NCBI GenBank assembly: GCA_937901745.1
Contig: CALGSZ010000064.1
Location: 1-64,000, forward strand
Source of the DNA: an uncultured Chloroflexota bacterium
Lineage (GTDB): Bacteria; Chloroflexota; Chloroflexia; Thermomicrobiales; UBA6265
Reading direction: 5' to 3'
Length of the DNA: 64,000 nt
Of this stretch, positions 19,554 to 30,036 are shown in pieces (positions within the stretch are counted from its first letter, which is position 1; the number at the start of each line of letters is the position of its first letter). The notes below the pieces were generated by a model. The model was not told the origin of the DNA, did no database searches, and was given only the letters and a program-made list of their open reading frames with translations. Position numbers and translations under genes: made by a program.

Positions 19554-20639
19554 ATGCGGTACGCGGCGATCACCGGTTGGGGCATGGCGGTCCCGGAGCG
19601 CGTCCTGACCAACGCCGATTTCGAGCGGATGGTCGAGACGAGCGACGAGTGGATCGTGACCCGCACCGGCATTCGAGAACGCCGCGTGGTCGGCCCGAAC
19701 GATTCGACGACCTCGCTTTCCGTCGCCGCCGCCCGCCAGGCGCTCGATCGCGCTGGCCTCACCGCCGAAGACATTGACCTCATCATCGTCGGCACGTGCA
19801 CCCCAGACCAATTCCTCGTCTCGCAGGCGTGCCTCGTCCAGGCGGAGCTGGGCGGCAACGCCGGCGCGTTCGATCTGGGCGCGGCCTGCTCCGGGTTCGT
19901 CTACGCGCTCTCCGTCGGCACGCAGTTCATCCAGACCGGGACCTACGACCGCATCCTCGTCATCGGCGCCGATACCCTGACGCGGTTCGTTGATTACACC
20001 GACCGCACTACTTGTATCCTCTTCGGCGATGGCGCGGGCGCGGTCGTCATCGAGGCGACCGAGGAGCCGCGCGGTCTCCTTTCGACGGTGCTCGGCGCGG
20101 ACGGCGCGGGCTACAAGCATCTTTACATCCCCGGCTGGGGCGCGTTCGTCCCGGAATCCGCCGGGATCTTCCCGGAGTACCGCCCGTACCTGCTGATGAA
20201 CGGCAACGAGGTCTTCAAGTTCGCCGTGCGGATGATGGGCGACGCCGCCGCGGAAGCGGTCGAGAAGGCCGGCCTGAGCTTCTCCGAGATCGACATGCTC
20301 ATCCCGCACCAGGCCAACGTCCGGATCATTGATGCCGCGGCCCGCCGGCTCGATCTCCCGCGCGAAAAGGTCTGGGTCAACATCGATCGGTACGGCAACA
20401 CCTCCGCCGCCTCCATCCCCATCGCGCTCTGCGAGGCGGAGGCCGCCGGGCAGTTCAAGGAAGGGGACAATCTCGTCTTCGTCGCCTTCGGTGGCGGCTT
20501 GACCTGGGCGGCCGGCGTGGTCCGATGGGGAACGGCCGGCGTCTGCCGCGATCCCTCGTGCAGATCGGCGCGGTCCCAGCAGGTCAGCGGAGCGACAGCT
20601 GTCACCGGCGCGACGACTGGTTCTCCGAACGGGAGGTAA
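19554..20639 (+). CDS. fabH: 3-oxoacyl-ACP synthase III
   Basis: 361 residues. It starts fatty-acid synthesis by condensing acyl-CoA with malonyl-ACP. The catalytic triad is Cys112 (GAACSGF), His252 (PHQAN) and Asn282 (YGNTSAAS). The usual C-terminus (GGGLTWAAGVVRWG) is reached near residue 326. A tail of about 35 residues rich in Ser, Thr, Gly and Arg follows, which is not a normal part of FabH. The stop codon overlaps the ribosome site of fabG, 3 bases before its start, so the two are translationally linked. Confidence 0.93.
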   Translation: MRYAAITGWGMAVPERVLTNADFERMVETSDEWIVTRTGIRERRVVGPNDSTTSLSVAAARQALDRAGLTAEDIDLIIVGTCTPDQFLVSQACLVQAELGGNAGAFDLGAACSGFVYALSVGTQFIQTGTYDRILVIGADTLTRFVDYTDRTTCILFGDGAGAVVIEATEEPRGLLSTVLGADGAGYKHLYIPGWGAFVPESAGIFPEYRPYLLMNGNEVFKFAVRMMGDAAAEAVEKAGLSFSEIDMLIPHQANVRIIDAAARRLDLPREKVWVNIDRYGNTSAASIPIALCEAEAAGQFKEGDNLVFVAFGGGLTWAAGVVRWGTAGVCRDPSCRSARSQQVSGATAVTGATTGSPNGR

Positions 20640-20642
20640 GGG

Positions 20643-21404
20643 GTGGCAGAGGAAGGCGCTGCGGCGACCAGCAAGGTCGCCGTCATCACGGGTGGCACGC
20701 GTGGCATCGGATTGGCGATCGCCCGGCGGCTCGCGCGCGACGGCTTCGATCTCGTCATCTCCTACCGGGGAGACGACGCCACGGCCGAGCAGGCACGCGC
20801 TGAGCTCGAGCAATCCGGGTGCCGCATCGAGGTGATGGCAGCCGACATCTCGACCGCCGATGGCGCGGGCTCGGTGATCGAAGCGGCCATGCAGCACTTC
20901 GGGCGCATTGATGCGCTGGTCAACAACGCCGGCATCACCCGCGATACGCTCCTGATGCGGATGAGCGAAGAAGACTGGGACGCGGTGCTGACGACAAACC
21001 TGAAGGGCGCGTTCCTGTGCTCCAAAGCCGCCATCCGCCCGATGATCCGCCAGCGGTCTGGTCGGATCGTGAATGTCTCCTCCGTCGTCGGCCAGGTCGG
21101 GAACGTCGGCCAGGCGAATTACGCGGCGGCGAAGGCGGGCATCATCGGCTTCACGAAGGCGCTGGCGAAGGAGGTCGGCTCGCGCAACATCACTGTCAAC
21201 GCGGTCGCTCCCGGCTTCATCCAGACGCGCATGACCGACAGCCTGCCGCAAGAGATCAAGGACATGCTGCTGAAGAACACGCCGCTCGGCCGCTTCGGCA
21301 CGCCAGAGGACGTTGCCGGCGCGGTGGCGTTCCTGGTCTCGGACGACGCGTCCTTCATCACCGGCCACGTGCTGACAGTGGACGGTGGCCTCTTCATGGC
21401 CTAA
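20643..21404 (+). CDS. fabG: 3-oxoacyl-ACP reductase
   Basis: 253 residues from GTG, with GGGAGG overlapping the end of fabH. It reduces 3-oxoacyl-ACP with NADPH in the elongation cycle. Motifs: TGGTRGIG, NNAGITRD, catalytic Ser147, Tyr160 and Lys164 (SSVVG and NYAAAKAG), and the C-terminal TVDGGLFMA. The match to FabG across GQVGNVGQANY is strong. No acyl carrier protein gene follows. accC begins 189 bases downstream. Confidence 0.93.
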   Translation: MAEEGAAATSKVAVITGGTRGIGLAIARRLARDGFDLVISYRGDDATAEQARAELEQSGCRIEVMAADISTADGAGSVIEAAMQHFGRIDALVNNAGITRDTLLMRMSEEDWDAVLTTNLKGAFLCSKAAIRPMIRQRSGRIVNVSSVVGQVGNVGQANYAAAKAGIIGFTKALAKEVGSRNITVNAVAPGFIQTRMTDSLPQEIKDMLLKNTPLGRFGTPEDVAGAVAFLVSDDASFITGHVLTVDGGLFMA

Positions 21405-21593
21405 CGAGCCGGGAGCCGAGATGACCTCCGATCCCAGCCCATCCCCGACTGACGAAGGGGAGGAGCGCCAGGCCGAGCGGCCCGTCACCGGAGCGTCCGC
21501 GGGTCGCTCGCGCATGTCTCCGTCGCCCAGCGCGCGGCGCGGGGTGATGCGACGCGGCGGGACGAGAGTCAGCTCGACGGACAGCTATCGGCG

Positions 21594-22991
<1,398 letters not shown>

Positions 22992-23152
22992 GGGTCCGCG
23001 ACTGGATCGGCACAGACAGCGCGCATTATCACGAGCGGGCAGACGTCGGATCGAAACGGTACGACGGGACGATGAGCTTGTCCCAATGATCGCGGGCAGA
23101 AGCCTGGCGCCGACAACACCCGCGTCAACGGCGATGGAGAGGAGAGCGAGCG

Positions 23153-23722
23153 ATGACTGATGGCGACGCACGCGCACGACGAGAGCGCCGGTCGTCTTCC
23201 CCATCGCGCGGCAAGGCGGGGCAGGGCCGGCGCGGCGGGGCGCGTCCATCTCCGGGGACCATCCGCCATCAAGCGCGAATCCTCGCTCTGCAGATCCTGT
23301 TCGAGGTCGATCTCGCGCATCACGACGTGGAAGAGGTGCTGACGCGCACGTTAGAGGAGCAACCGGCGCCGCCCGAGACGCGCCGGTACGTCGAGCGGCT
23401 CGTGCGCGGCACACTCGCCAACCTGCCAGATATCGACAGCCGCATCGAGGCAGCGGCGCCAGCCTTCCCCGTCCCCCAGCTCGCTTCTGTCGACCGCAAC
23501 GTCTTGCGGCTCGCGATCTACGAGCTCCTGCGCGAGCCGGATGTCCCGACGAAGGCGGCGATCAACGAGGCGATCGAGCTCGCCAAGCGGTTCGGCGGCG
23601 ACAATTCCGGCCGGTTCGTCAATGGCGTTCTCGGCACTGTCGTCGAGACGATTCCCGAACGCGCCGCGACGGTCCGCAAGGAGCCGGCCGACGCCGAGAG
23701 CGATCAGTCGCAAAGCGCCTAA
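23153..23722 (+). CDS. nusB: Transcription antitermination factor NusB
   Basis: 189 residues. The NusB domain spans about residues 38-170 (RHQARILALQILFEVDLAH, RLVRGTLANLPDID, SVDRNVLRLAIYELL, AINEAIELAKRFGGDNSGRFVNGVLG). It binds boxA RNA with NusE (S10) in rRNA antitermination. The first 37 residues form a very basic Arg/Ser/Gly-rich extension not found in shorter homologues; the start has a GGAGAG site. A short acidic tail ends the protein. Confidence 0.93.
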   Translation: MTDGDARARRERRSSSPSRGKAGQGRRGGARPSPGTIRHQARILALQILFEVDLAHHDVEEVLTRTLEEQPAPPETRRYVERLVRGTLANLPDIDSRIEAAAPAFPVPQLASVDRNVLRLAIYELLREPDVPTKAAINEAIELAKRFGGDNSGRFVNGVLGTVVETIPERAATVRKEPADAESDQSQSA

Positions 23723-23895
23723 TTTGGGCAGACGTAGCCCATCCCACCCGCTCTAGCCGGTGCTTTCGCAATGATCTTCGGTATCCTGGTGACCGTGTGG
23801 GCCCTCCGGCCACGCGATACGCCGACCCGCATGGCCGCCGGAGCGGCCGGGCTCACGTCGGCACACGCCGGCGACCGATGACGAGGAGAGTGGCC

Positions 23896-24642
23896 ATGAC
23901 CCTGCAGCATCGGCCGAGACTCGGCTCCCGGATCCTCCTCGGACTCCTCGTCGTGGCAATCGCCACTAGTTTCATCGCGTCACCAGTCGCCGCGCAGACA
24001 CCGGAGGCGCACGGCACGCCGGAAACACGGGCCTTCCGGCTCCTGGCGCGGGTCAAATCCGACGAGTGGGCAGGGCTGGCGATGTCACAAGCGACGCCGG
24101 CGGCGGGCGAGGCGCTCGCTGGGGCGGAGCTGCTGGCAGCGCTGCGCTCCGGCGGCTTGGTCATCTTCTTCCGGCATGCCGATACCGACTTCTCCCAGCT
24201 CGACAGCGATCCGATCGATCTGTCCGACTGCGCGACGCAGCGCAATCTCTCGGAGGAAGGGCGTGCCCAGTCGCGGCAGATCGGAGAAGCGATCGCCGCG
24301 CTCGGCATCCCGATCGGCGAGGTGCTGAGCAGCGAGCTATGCCGCTGCCGGGAGACCGCTGAGCTCGCCTTCGGCCGGGCGACGCTGACACCGGATCTAT
24401 CATCGTTGCGGACGACCGCGACAGAGGCAGAAGAGCAAGAGCGGATCGAGGCGCTGCGCCGCCTCCTGGCGACTCCGCCCGAGCCCGGAACGAACACGGT
24501 TCTCGTCAGCCACCTCTTCAATATCCAGGGCGCGACCGGCATCAGCCTGGACGAGGGGGAAGCGGCGATCTTCCTCCCACTCGAGACGCCAGCCGGAACC
24601 GCGACGCCCTCACGCCGACCTAGTGCCAGCGGATCAGGATGA
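23896..24642 (+). CDS. Secreted histidine phosphatase family protein
   Basis: 248 residues from ATG 23896 (GAGGAGAG 5 bases upstream; an earlier ATG at 23878 is possible). The signal peptide is SRILLGLLVVAIATSF with cleavage near AAQ. The phosphoglycerate-mutase-like domain has the motif FFRHADTD with His94 as the likely phospho-acceptor, the ELCRCRETAE segment, and VLVSHLFNIQ supplying the second His. RHA replaces the usual RHG. The C-terminus ends in a Ser/Pro/Thr-rich tail. The substrate is unknown. Confidence 0.85.
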   Translation: MTLQHRPRLGSRILLGLLVVAIATSFIASPVAAQTPEAHGTPETRAFRLLARVKSDEWAGLAMSQATPAAGEALAGAELLAALRSGGLVIFFRHADTDFSQLDSDPIDLSDCATQRNLSEEGRAQSRQIGEAIAALGIPIGEVLSSELCRCRETAELAFGRATLTPDLSSLRTTATEAEEQERIEALRRLLATPPEPGTNTVLVSHLFNIQGATGISLDEGEAAIFLPLETPAGTATPSRRPSASGSG

Positions 24643-24757
24643 ACCAAAGCCTCTCCCCTTGCTTAGACGATCGAATGGCCCCGTCTGAGCAGGTGGTGAC
24701 CCGCGTGACTCCCGCGCTCAGCCTGTTATCGTTCGTGCGTGGAAGGAGAGCGCGGCG

Positions 24758-27544
24758 ATGACCGGCACGCGCGCAGCGCCCTGGCTCCAAGACGCGACGA
24801 CGGTTGCCGCTGAGCTAGGGACTGACGTTCGGCGTGGCCTAACCCAGGCTGAGGCGGCCACGCGCTTAGCTCGCTATGGCCCGAACCAGCTCACGGCCAC
24901 GGCGGCGATTCCGCCCTGGAAACGATTCCTTGCCCAGCTCGCCAGCCCTCTAATCTATCTCCTCTTCGCCGCGTTCGGGGTCTCGCTTGCCGTCTGGCTC
25001 GTCGAAGGCGGCGATGGCGTTCCCTATGAAGCGATCGTCATCATCACCATCGTTGGCCTCAACGCGGTGCTCGGCTATGTCCAGGAATCACGCGCCGAGC
25101 GGGCAGTAGCGGCGCTCCAGCGCATGGCCGCCGCGACGGCGACCGTCGTCCGCGATGGTCGCGAGGAACGCATTCCGGCGGCTGATGTGGTGCCCGGAGA
25201 CATCCTCATCATCCGCGAGGGAGACGTCGTCAGCGCCGATGCCCGCCTTGTGGAAGCGGCGTCGCTCACCGTCTCCGAAGCGTCACTGACGGGAGAGAGC
25301 GAGCCGGTCCTCAAGAGCGTCGAGCCGCTGAGCGGCGAGGTTGCCGTGGGCGACCGTGTGAACATGGTCTTCAGCGGCACGGCCGTCACACGCGGATCGG
25401 GCCGCGCGGTCGTGACCGCCACCGGCATGCACACGGAGATGGGCAACGTCGCCCAGCTTCTCGAGCGCACGGAGGACGAGCGCACGCCGCTCCAGGTCGA
25501 AGTCGATCAGGTCGGTCGAGCGCTCGGCATCGCCGTCGTGGCGATCACCGTCATCGTCGTCGCCGCGATTCTGCTCACCAGCGATATCGAGACCAGATCA
25601 GATATCGTCGCGATCTTCCTCGTCGGTGTCTCGCTGGCGGTGGCGGCCGTTCCCGAGGGGCTGCCGGCGATCTTATCCGTGGTCCTCGCCCTTGGCGTCC
25701 AGCGAATGGCTCGCCGACACGCGATCGTCAAGAAACTCTCCTCGGTCGAGACGCTCGGATCGGCGTCAGTGATCTGCTCCGACAAGACGGGCACCCTGAC
25801 GCGGAATGAGATGACCATTCAGAAGATCGTGACCGCCTCTGGCGAGGTCGAGGTCACCGGGGCCGGCTACCGGCCGGAAGGTGAGCTGCGCGTCAACGGT
25901 CGCCCGCTCGATGATCCCATCCTGCTCGAAGAGGTCCAGTTCGTGGTGGCGGGCGGCTGCCTGGCCAGTTCAGCTTCCCTGCGCGAGGTGAACGGCGAGT
26001 GGATCATCCACGGCGATCCGACCGACGCCGCATTCCTCGTCGCAGAGGCCAAGATCGAAGGGCTATCCGAAAAGCGAGCCGCGCGATTCGAGCAGATCGG
26101 CGAGATTCCATTCAGCTCCGAGCGCAAGCTGATGAGTACCGTTCAAGTCGATCGGGCTCGCGATGGCGCGCCCATCGTCTTCACCAAGGGAGCGCCCGAT
26201 GCCCTGCTCATGCGCTGCGCGGAAGAGTGGGTGGCTGGTCAGGTTCGACCGCTGACGGAAGCGCGCCGGGCGGAGATTCTCGCAACAGTCGACCGTCTGG
26301 CCGACCTCGCCCTACGCACGCTGGCCGTCGCCTATCGCCCCGTTCCCTGCGATCCGCCGGTACCGGTAGACGAGTCGGTCGAGCGCGACCTGGTCTACCT
26401 CGGCGTGGTCGGGATCATCGATCCGCCGCGTGAGGAAGCGCGCGAGGCCATCGCGGTGGCTCACACCGCGGGCGTCCGCGTCATCATGATCACCGGCGAC
26501 CATCCCCGCACCGCCATCCGCATCGCGAGCGATCTCGGCATCGCGGACCGAACGTCGCGCGTCATAACCGGCATTGAGCTCTCGCAGATCGACGACGCGA
26601 CACTCGCGGAAGCTGCTCGGGACGTCTCGGTCTACGCCCGCGTCGAGCCGGAGCACAAGCTCCGCATCGTCGATGCGCTGCAGGCGAATCAGCAGATCGT
26701 CGCGATGACCGGGGACGGCGTGAATGATGCACCGGCGCTGAAATCGGCGGACATCGGCATCGCCATGGGCATCACCGGCACGGACGTGGCGAAGGAAGCC
26801 GCGGACATGATCCTCGCCGATGACAACTTCGCCACGATCGTCACCGCTATCCGCGAGGGCCGCGTCATCTTCGCCAATATCCGGAGATTCCTGCGCTTCC
26901 TGCTGTCCTCGAACATCGGCGAAGTCCTAACGATGTTCCTCGGCGTGCTCCTGGCCGGGATCATCGGTCTCGATGAAGCCGACGAAGGGCTCGCCATTCC
27001 GCTGCTCGCCACCCAGATTCTTTGGATCAATCTCCTGACCGACGCCGCTCCCGCGCTGGCGCTGGGCGTCGATCCGCCGCCGGACGACATCATGCGCCGC
27101 CCGCCTCGCCGCCTCACCGATCGCGTGATCGATCGGCAGATGTGGATCAGCATCGGTTGGATCGGTTTCGTAATGGCAGTGGCGACCCTTGCGGCGCTCG
27201 ATCTCCGCCTCAACGGTGGCATCCTCGGCGGCTCCGGAGACATCACCGAGGCGCGAACCGTCGCCTTTACCACGCTCGTCCTCGCCCAGCTTTTCAACTG
27301 CTTCAATGCGCGCTCGGATCGGGTTAGCGCCTTCTCTCACCTGTTCACGAACGCGGCCCTGTGGCTCGCCATCGCTGTTTCGTTCGCTCTCCAGATCGCT
27401 GTCGTGCAGTTGCCGTTTCTCAACGACGCCTTCGGCACGACGCCGCTCTCGCTGGACGATTGGCTCCTCTGCGCCGCGCTCGCGAGCGCCGTGCTGTGGG
27501 CAGACGAAGCCAAGAAGCTGGTCGAGCGATGGCTGGTCCGGTAG
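24758..27544 (+). CDS. Cation-transporting P2-type ATPase (CtpF/PMA1-like)
   Basis: 928 residues from ATG with GGAAGGAGAG upstream. Domains in order: N-terminal cation ATPase domain (LTQAEAATRLARYGPNQL), actuator loop with TGES (Glu180), membrane motif PEGLP, phosphorylation site Asp342 in SDKTGTLT, nucleotide-binding domain, hinge TGDGVNDAPALK, and a C-terminal membrane bundle. PEGL rather than CPC/CPx marks a P2-type (calcium/monovalent-cation-like) pump and not a heavy-metal exporter. The next genes encode GH65 and USP proteins, which suggests a role in stress or energy limitation. The transported ion is not certain. Confidence 0.9.
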   Translation: MTGTRAAPWLQDATTVAAELGTDVRRGLTQAEAATRLARYGPNQLTATAAIPPWKRFLAQLASPLIYLLFAAFGVSLAVWLVEGGDGVPYEAIVIITIVGLNAVLGYVQESRAERAVAALQRMAAATATVVRDGREERIPAADVVPGDILIIREGDVVSADARLVEAASLTVSEASLTGESEPVLKSVEPLSGEVAVGDRVNMVFSGTAVTRGSGRAVVTATGMHTEMGNVAQLLERTEDERTPLQVEVDQVGRALGIAVVAITVIVVAAILLTSDIETRSDIVAIFLVGVSLAVAAVPEGLPAILSVVLALGVQRMARRHAIVKKLSSVETLGSASVICSDKTGTLTRNEMTIQKIVTASGEVEVTGAGYRPEGELRVNGRPLDDPILLEEVQFVVAGGCLASSASLREVNGEWIIHGDPTDAAFLVAEAKIEGLSEKRAARFEQIGEIPFSSERKLMSTVQVDRARDGAPIVFTKGAPDALLMRCAEEWVAGQVRPLTEARRAEILATVDRLADLALRTLAVAYRPVPCDPPVPVDESVERDLVYLGVVGIIDPPREEAREAIAVAHTAGVRVIMITGDHPRTAIRIASDLGIADRTSRVITGIELSQIDDATLAEAARDVSVYARVEPEHKLRIVDALQANQQIVAMTGDGVNDAPALKSADIGIAMGITGTDVAKEAADMILADDNFATIVTAIREGRVIFANIRRFLRFLLSSNIGEVLTMFLGVLLAGIIGLDEADEGLAIPLLATQILWINLLTDAAPALALGVDPPPDDIMRRPPRRLTDRVIDRQMWISIGWIGFVMAVATLAALDLRLNGGILGGSGDITEARTVAFTTLVLAQLFNCFNARSDRVSAFSHLFTNAALWLAIAVSFALQIAVVQLPFLNDAFGTTPLSLDDWLLCAALASAVLWADEAKKLVERWLVR

Positions 27545-27553
27545 CCTGCCGAT

Positions 27554-27575
27554 GCTGGAGCGACGCGGCTCCAGC
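27554..27575 (+). terminator. Hairpin after the P-type ATPase
   Basis: GCTGGAGC (27554-27561) and GCTCCAGC (27568-27575) form an 8-base perfect stem with a 6-base loop, 10 bases after the stop. No T-run follows, so read-through into the GH65 gene at 27613 is possible. Confidence 0.4.
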
Positions 27576-27612
27576 AAGGGGCACGTGAGCGACTCACGAT
27601 GGAGGCGCCTTC

Positions 27613-30036
27613 ATGAGATCAAGATCGGAGCCGATCGCTGAAGGACCTCGGTCATCTGGGACGAGGGAACAGCCTAAGAGCACCTCGGGCGCCGCACCCC
27701 GTTGGGGCATCGCCATAGACGGCGTAGATCTTCCCGCCAGTCTCACCACCGATCCGACATGGGTCTTGGTCGAGGAGGGATTCACCCTCCCCCGCGAACA
27801 CGAAGTGGAGTCGCGATTCGCCGTATCCAACGGCTACGTGGGCGTTCGCGGCTCCCTTCCGGAGGGCTCGCGCCTCTCCGCGCCCGCGACGTACGTGGCC
27901 GGCGTGTTCGACACCGTCTCGAACGGGAATCCCACGAACAGCGTCCCTGAGCTGGTCATCGCGCCGGATTGGACCTGCCTCCGGATCTCGGTGGAAGGCA
28001 GTCCACTGACGCTCGAAGCTGGCCACATCGTCGAGCACCGCCGCGTGCTGGATCTGCGGCAGGGAATCTTCTGGCGCGAGTGGCGGCACCGCGACGAGAA
28101 CGGGCGGATCACCCAGCTTCACTTCCTGCGCCTCGCCTCCCTCGCCGACCGCCATGCGCTGGCACAATCCCTGACTATCACGCCGGTGAATTACAGCGGC
28201 ACGCTATGCGTCGAGGCCGTCATCGAGTCGAACGCGGGCGCCTCTCGCTCGCCAAGCGATCCGGCCATGGTTGTGTGGCGCACGGCGAGATCGAATGTCT
28301 CAATCGCGCTGGTCACGAGCGGCATTCTACGAGCCGGAAGCGACGATCCGATCTCGCCTATCACCGTCGAAGACGACGGCCAGATCGTGCATCGGTGGGA
28401 ATGGGAGGCGACGCTCGGCTCCACGTACCGCCTCGACCGGATAGCGACGATCTACACCTCGCGCAACAGCAAGCAGCCGGACGAGGACGCGGCTGCGCAT
28501 ATGCTGCGACTGCGAGATGAGGGCGTAGATCGCCTGGTGGCGGCGCACGTCGAGGCGTGGCAGCAGCGCTGGCAGGCGGCGGATGTGGTGATCGAGGGCG
28601 ATCCATTGGCCCAGATCGCGCTTCGCTTCGCTATCTACCACCTGACCAGCGCCGCGAACCCGGAGAATCAGGCAGTCTCGATCGGCGCGCGAGCGCTCAC
28701 GGGCCCCGGCTACAAAGGCCACGTCTTCTGGGACACCGAGATCTACCTCTTGCCGTTCTTTACCTACACCTGGCCGGCCGCAGCGCGGGCGATGCTCTGC
28801 TACCGGTACAGGACGCTGCCAGCCGCGCGGGAGCGGGCTCGCCAGATGGGGTATCGAGGGGCGCTCTACGCCTGGGAGTCGGCAGACACTGGCGAGGACG
28901 TGACTCCATCCATGGTCCTCTCTCCGACGGGCGAAGTCATTCGCATTCTCACCGGCGAGTTGGAGCACCACATCTCCGCCGACGTCGCCTATGCGGTCTG
29001 GCAATACTGGGAAGCCACGGGCGACGACGATTTTTTCCGCGACGCCGGCGCGGAAATCATCTTGGAGACAGCTCGATTCTGGGCTAGCCGCGGCCAATTG
29101 GAGTCGGACGGGCGCTATCACATCCGCCAGGTAATCGGCCCGGATGAGTATCACGAGGACGTCGACGACAACGCGTTCACCAACGGCATGGCTCAGTGGA
29201 ATCTGGAGCGCGGCGCGGAGACCGCCCGGATTCTGGCGGAACGCTGGCCGGAGCGCTGGCAAGACCTCGCCAGGCGCCTCGACCTCTCCGACGAGGAGAT
29301 TCGTCGTTGGGAAGAGCTGGCGAACGCCATGTACTTCGATGTGGATCCGGACACCGGACTCATCGAGCAATTCGATGGCTTCTTCGACCTCGAATACATC
29401 GATCTCAACGAGTTTGCCGGCCGCCAATTGCCGATGGACGTCATTCTGGGGCGGGAGCGCATCCAGCGCAGCCAGGTCATCAAGCAGCCAGATGTCGTGC
29501 TACTGCTGTACCTACTCTGGGACCGCTTCTTGCCACGGACGCGCGAGGCGTGCTTCCGGTACTATGATCCACGAACCGGACATGGCAGCTCGCTTAGCCC
29601 GGCGATCCACGCATTGATGGCCGCTCGCCTGGGCGACACGACGTTGGCCCTTCGCTACCTCCAGCAGGCGGCCGAGATCGATTTGGGCAACACAATGGGC
29701 AACACTGCCGGAGGCGTGCACATCGCCATGCTCGGCGGACTCTGGCAAGCGGTAGTCTTTGGCTTTGCGGGGGTGCATTGGGAACCCGATTGCCTCGTGC
29801 TCGACCCGCATCTACCGCCCAGATGGCGCAGGCTGGCCTTCCCGCTCCAGTGGAGGCAGCGCAAGCTTCGCCTCGACGTTACAGCTGAGCCAGAGGCGAT
29901 CGCGATCTCCTTGGAAGGCGAGCCGATGCACGTCCGTCTCGCCGATGGGCCGGCGACGACGCTGATCCCAGGGAAACGGCTCCAGATTCGCCGGACAAGC
30001 GGGCGATGGGAAGAGTGGCAGGAGGTGCCAGAATGA
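27613..30036 (+). CDS. Glycoside hydrolase family 65 disaccharide phosphorylase (type A)
   Basis: 807 residues; GGAGG lies 7 bases upstream of ATG. The N-terminal beta-sandwich domain is followed by the (alpha/alpha)6 barrel, then a short C-terminal sheet. Family features: HVFWDTEIYLLPFF, general acid Glu512 in IGPDEYHEDVDDN, KQPDVVLLLYLL, and the phosphate-site-like TGHGSSLSPAIH. GH65 enzymes phosphorolyse alpha-glucosides (maltose, trehalose, kojibiose, nigerose) to beta-glucose-1-phosphate. The exact disaccharide cannot be read from the sequence. It has a 30-residue polar N-terminal extension, and its stop overlaps the USP start by 4 bases. Confidence 0.88.
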   Translation: MRSRSEPIAEGPRSSGTREQPKSTSGAAPRWGIAIDGVDLPASLTTDPTWVLVEEGFTLPREHEVESRFAVSNGYVGVRGSLPEGSRLSAPATYVAGVFDTVSNGNPTNSVPELVIAPDWTCLRISVEGSPLTLEAGHIVEHRRVLDLRQGIFWREWRHRDENGRITQLHFLRLASLADRHALAQSLTITPVNYSGTLCVEAVIESNAGASRSPSDPAMVVWRTARSNVSIALVTSGILRAGSDDPISPITVEDDGQIVHRWEWEATLGSTYRLDRIATIYTSRNSKQPDEDAAAHMLRLRDEGVDRLVAAHVEAWQQRWQAADVVIEGDPLAQIALRFAIYHLTSAANPENQAVSIGARALTGPGYKGHVFWDTEIYLLPFFTYTWPAAARAMLCYRYRTLPAARERARQMGYRGALYAWESADTGEDVTPSMVLSPTGEVIRILTGELEHHISADVAYAVWQYWEATGDDDFFRDAGAEIILETARFWASRGQLESDGRYHIRQVIGPDEYHEDVDDNAFTNGMAQWNLERGAETARILAERWPERWQDLARRLDLSDEEIRRWEELANAMYFDVDPDTGLIEQFDGFFDLEYIDLNEFAGRQLPMDVILGRERIQRSQVIKQPDVVLLLYLLWDRFLPRTREACFRYYDPRTGHGSSLSPAIHALMAARLGDTTLALRYLQQAAEIDLGNTMGNTAGGVHIAMLGGLWQAVVFGFAGVHWEPDCLVLDPHLPPRWRRLAFPLQWRQRKLRLDVTAEPEAIAISLEGEPMHVRLADGPATTLIPGKRLQIRRTSGRWEEWQEVPE

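Noticed and set aside
19476..21515. 679-codon minus-strand open frame across fabH and fabG
   Set aside because: It is antisense to two well-recognised genes, has Arg/Asp/His-rich composition with no family motif, and arises from the GC-rich codon use.
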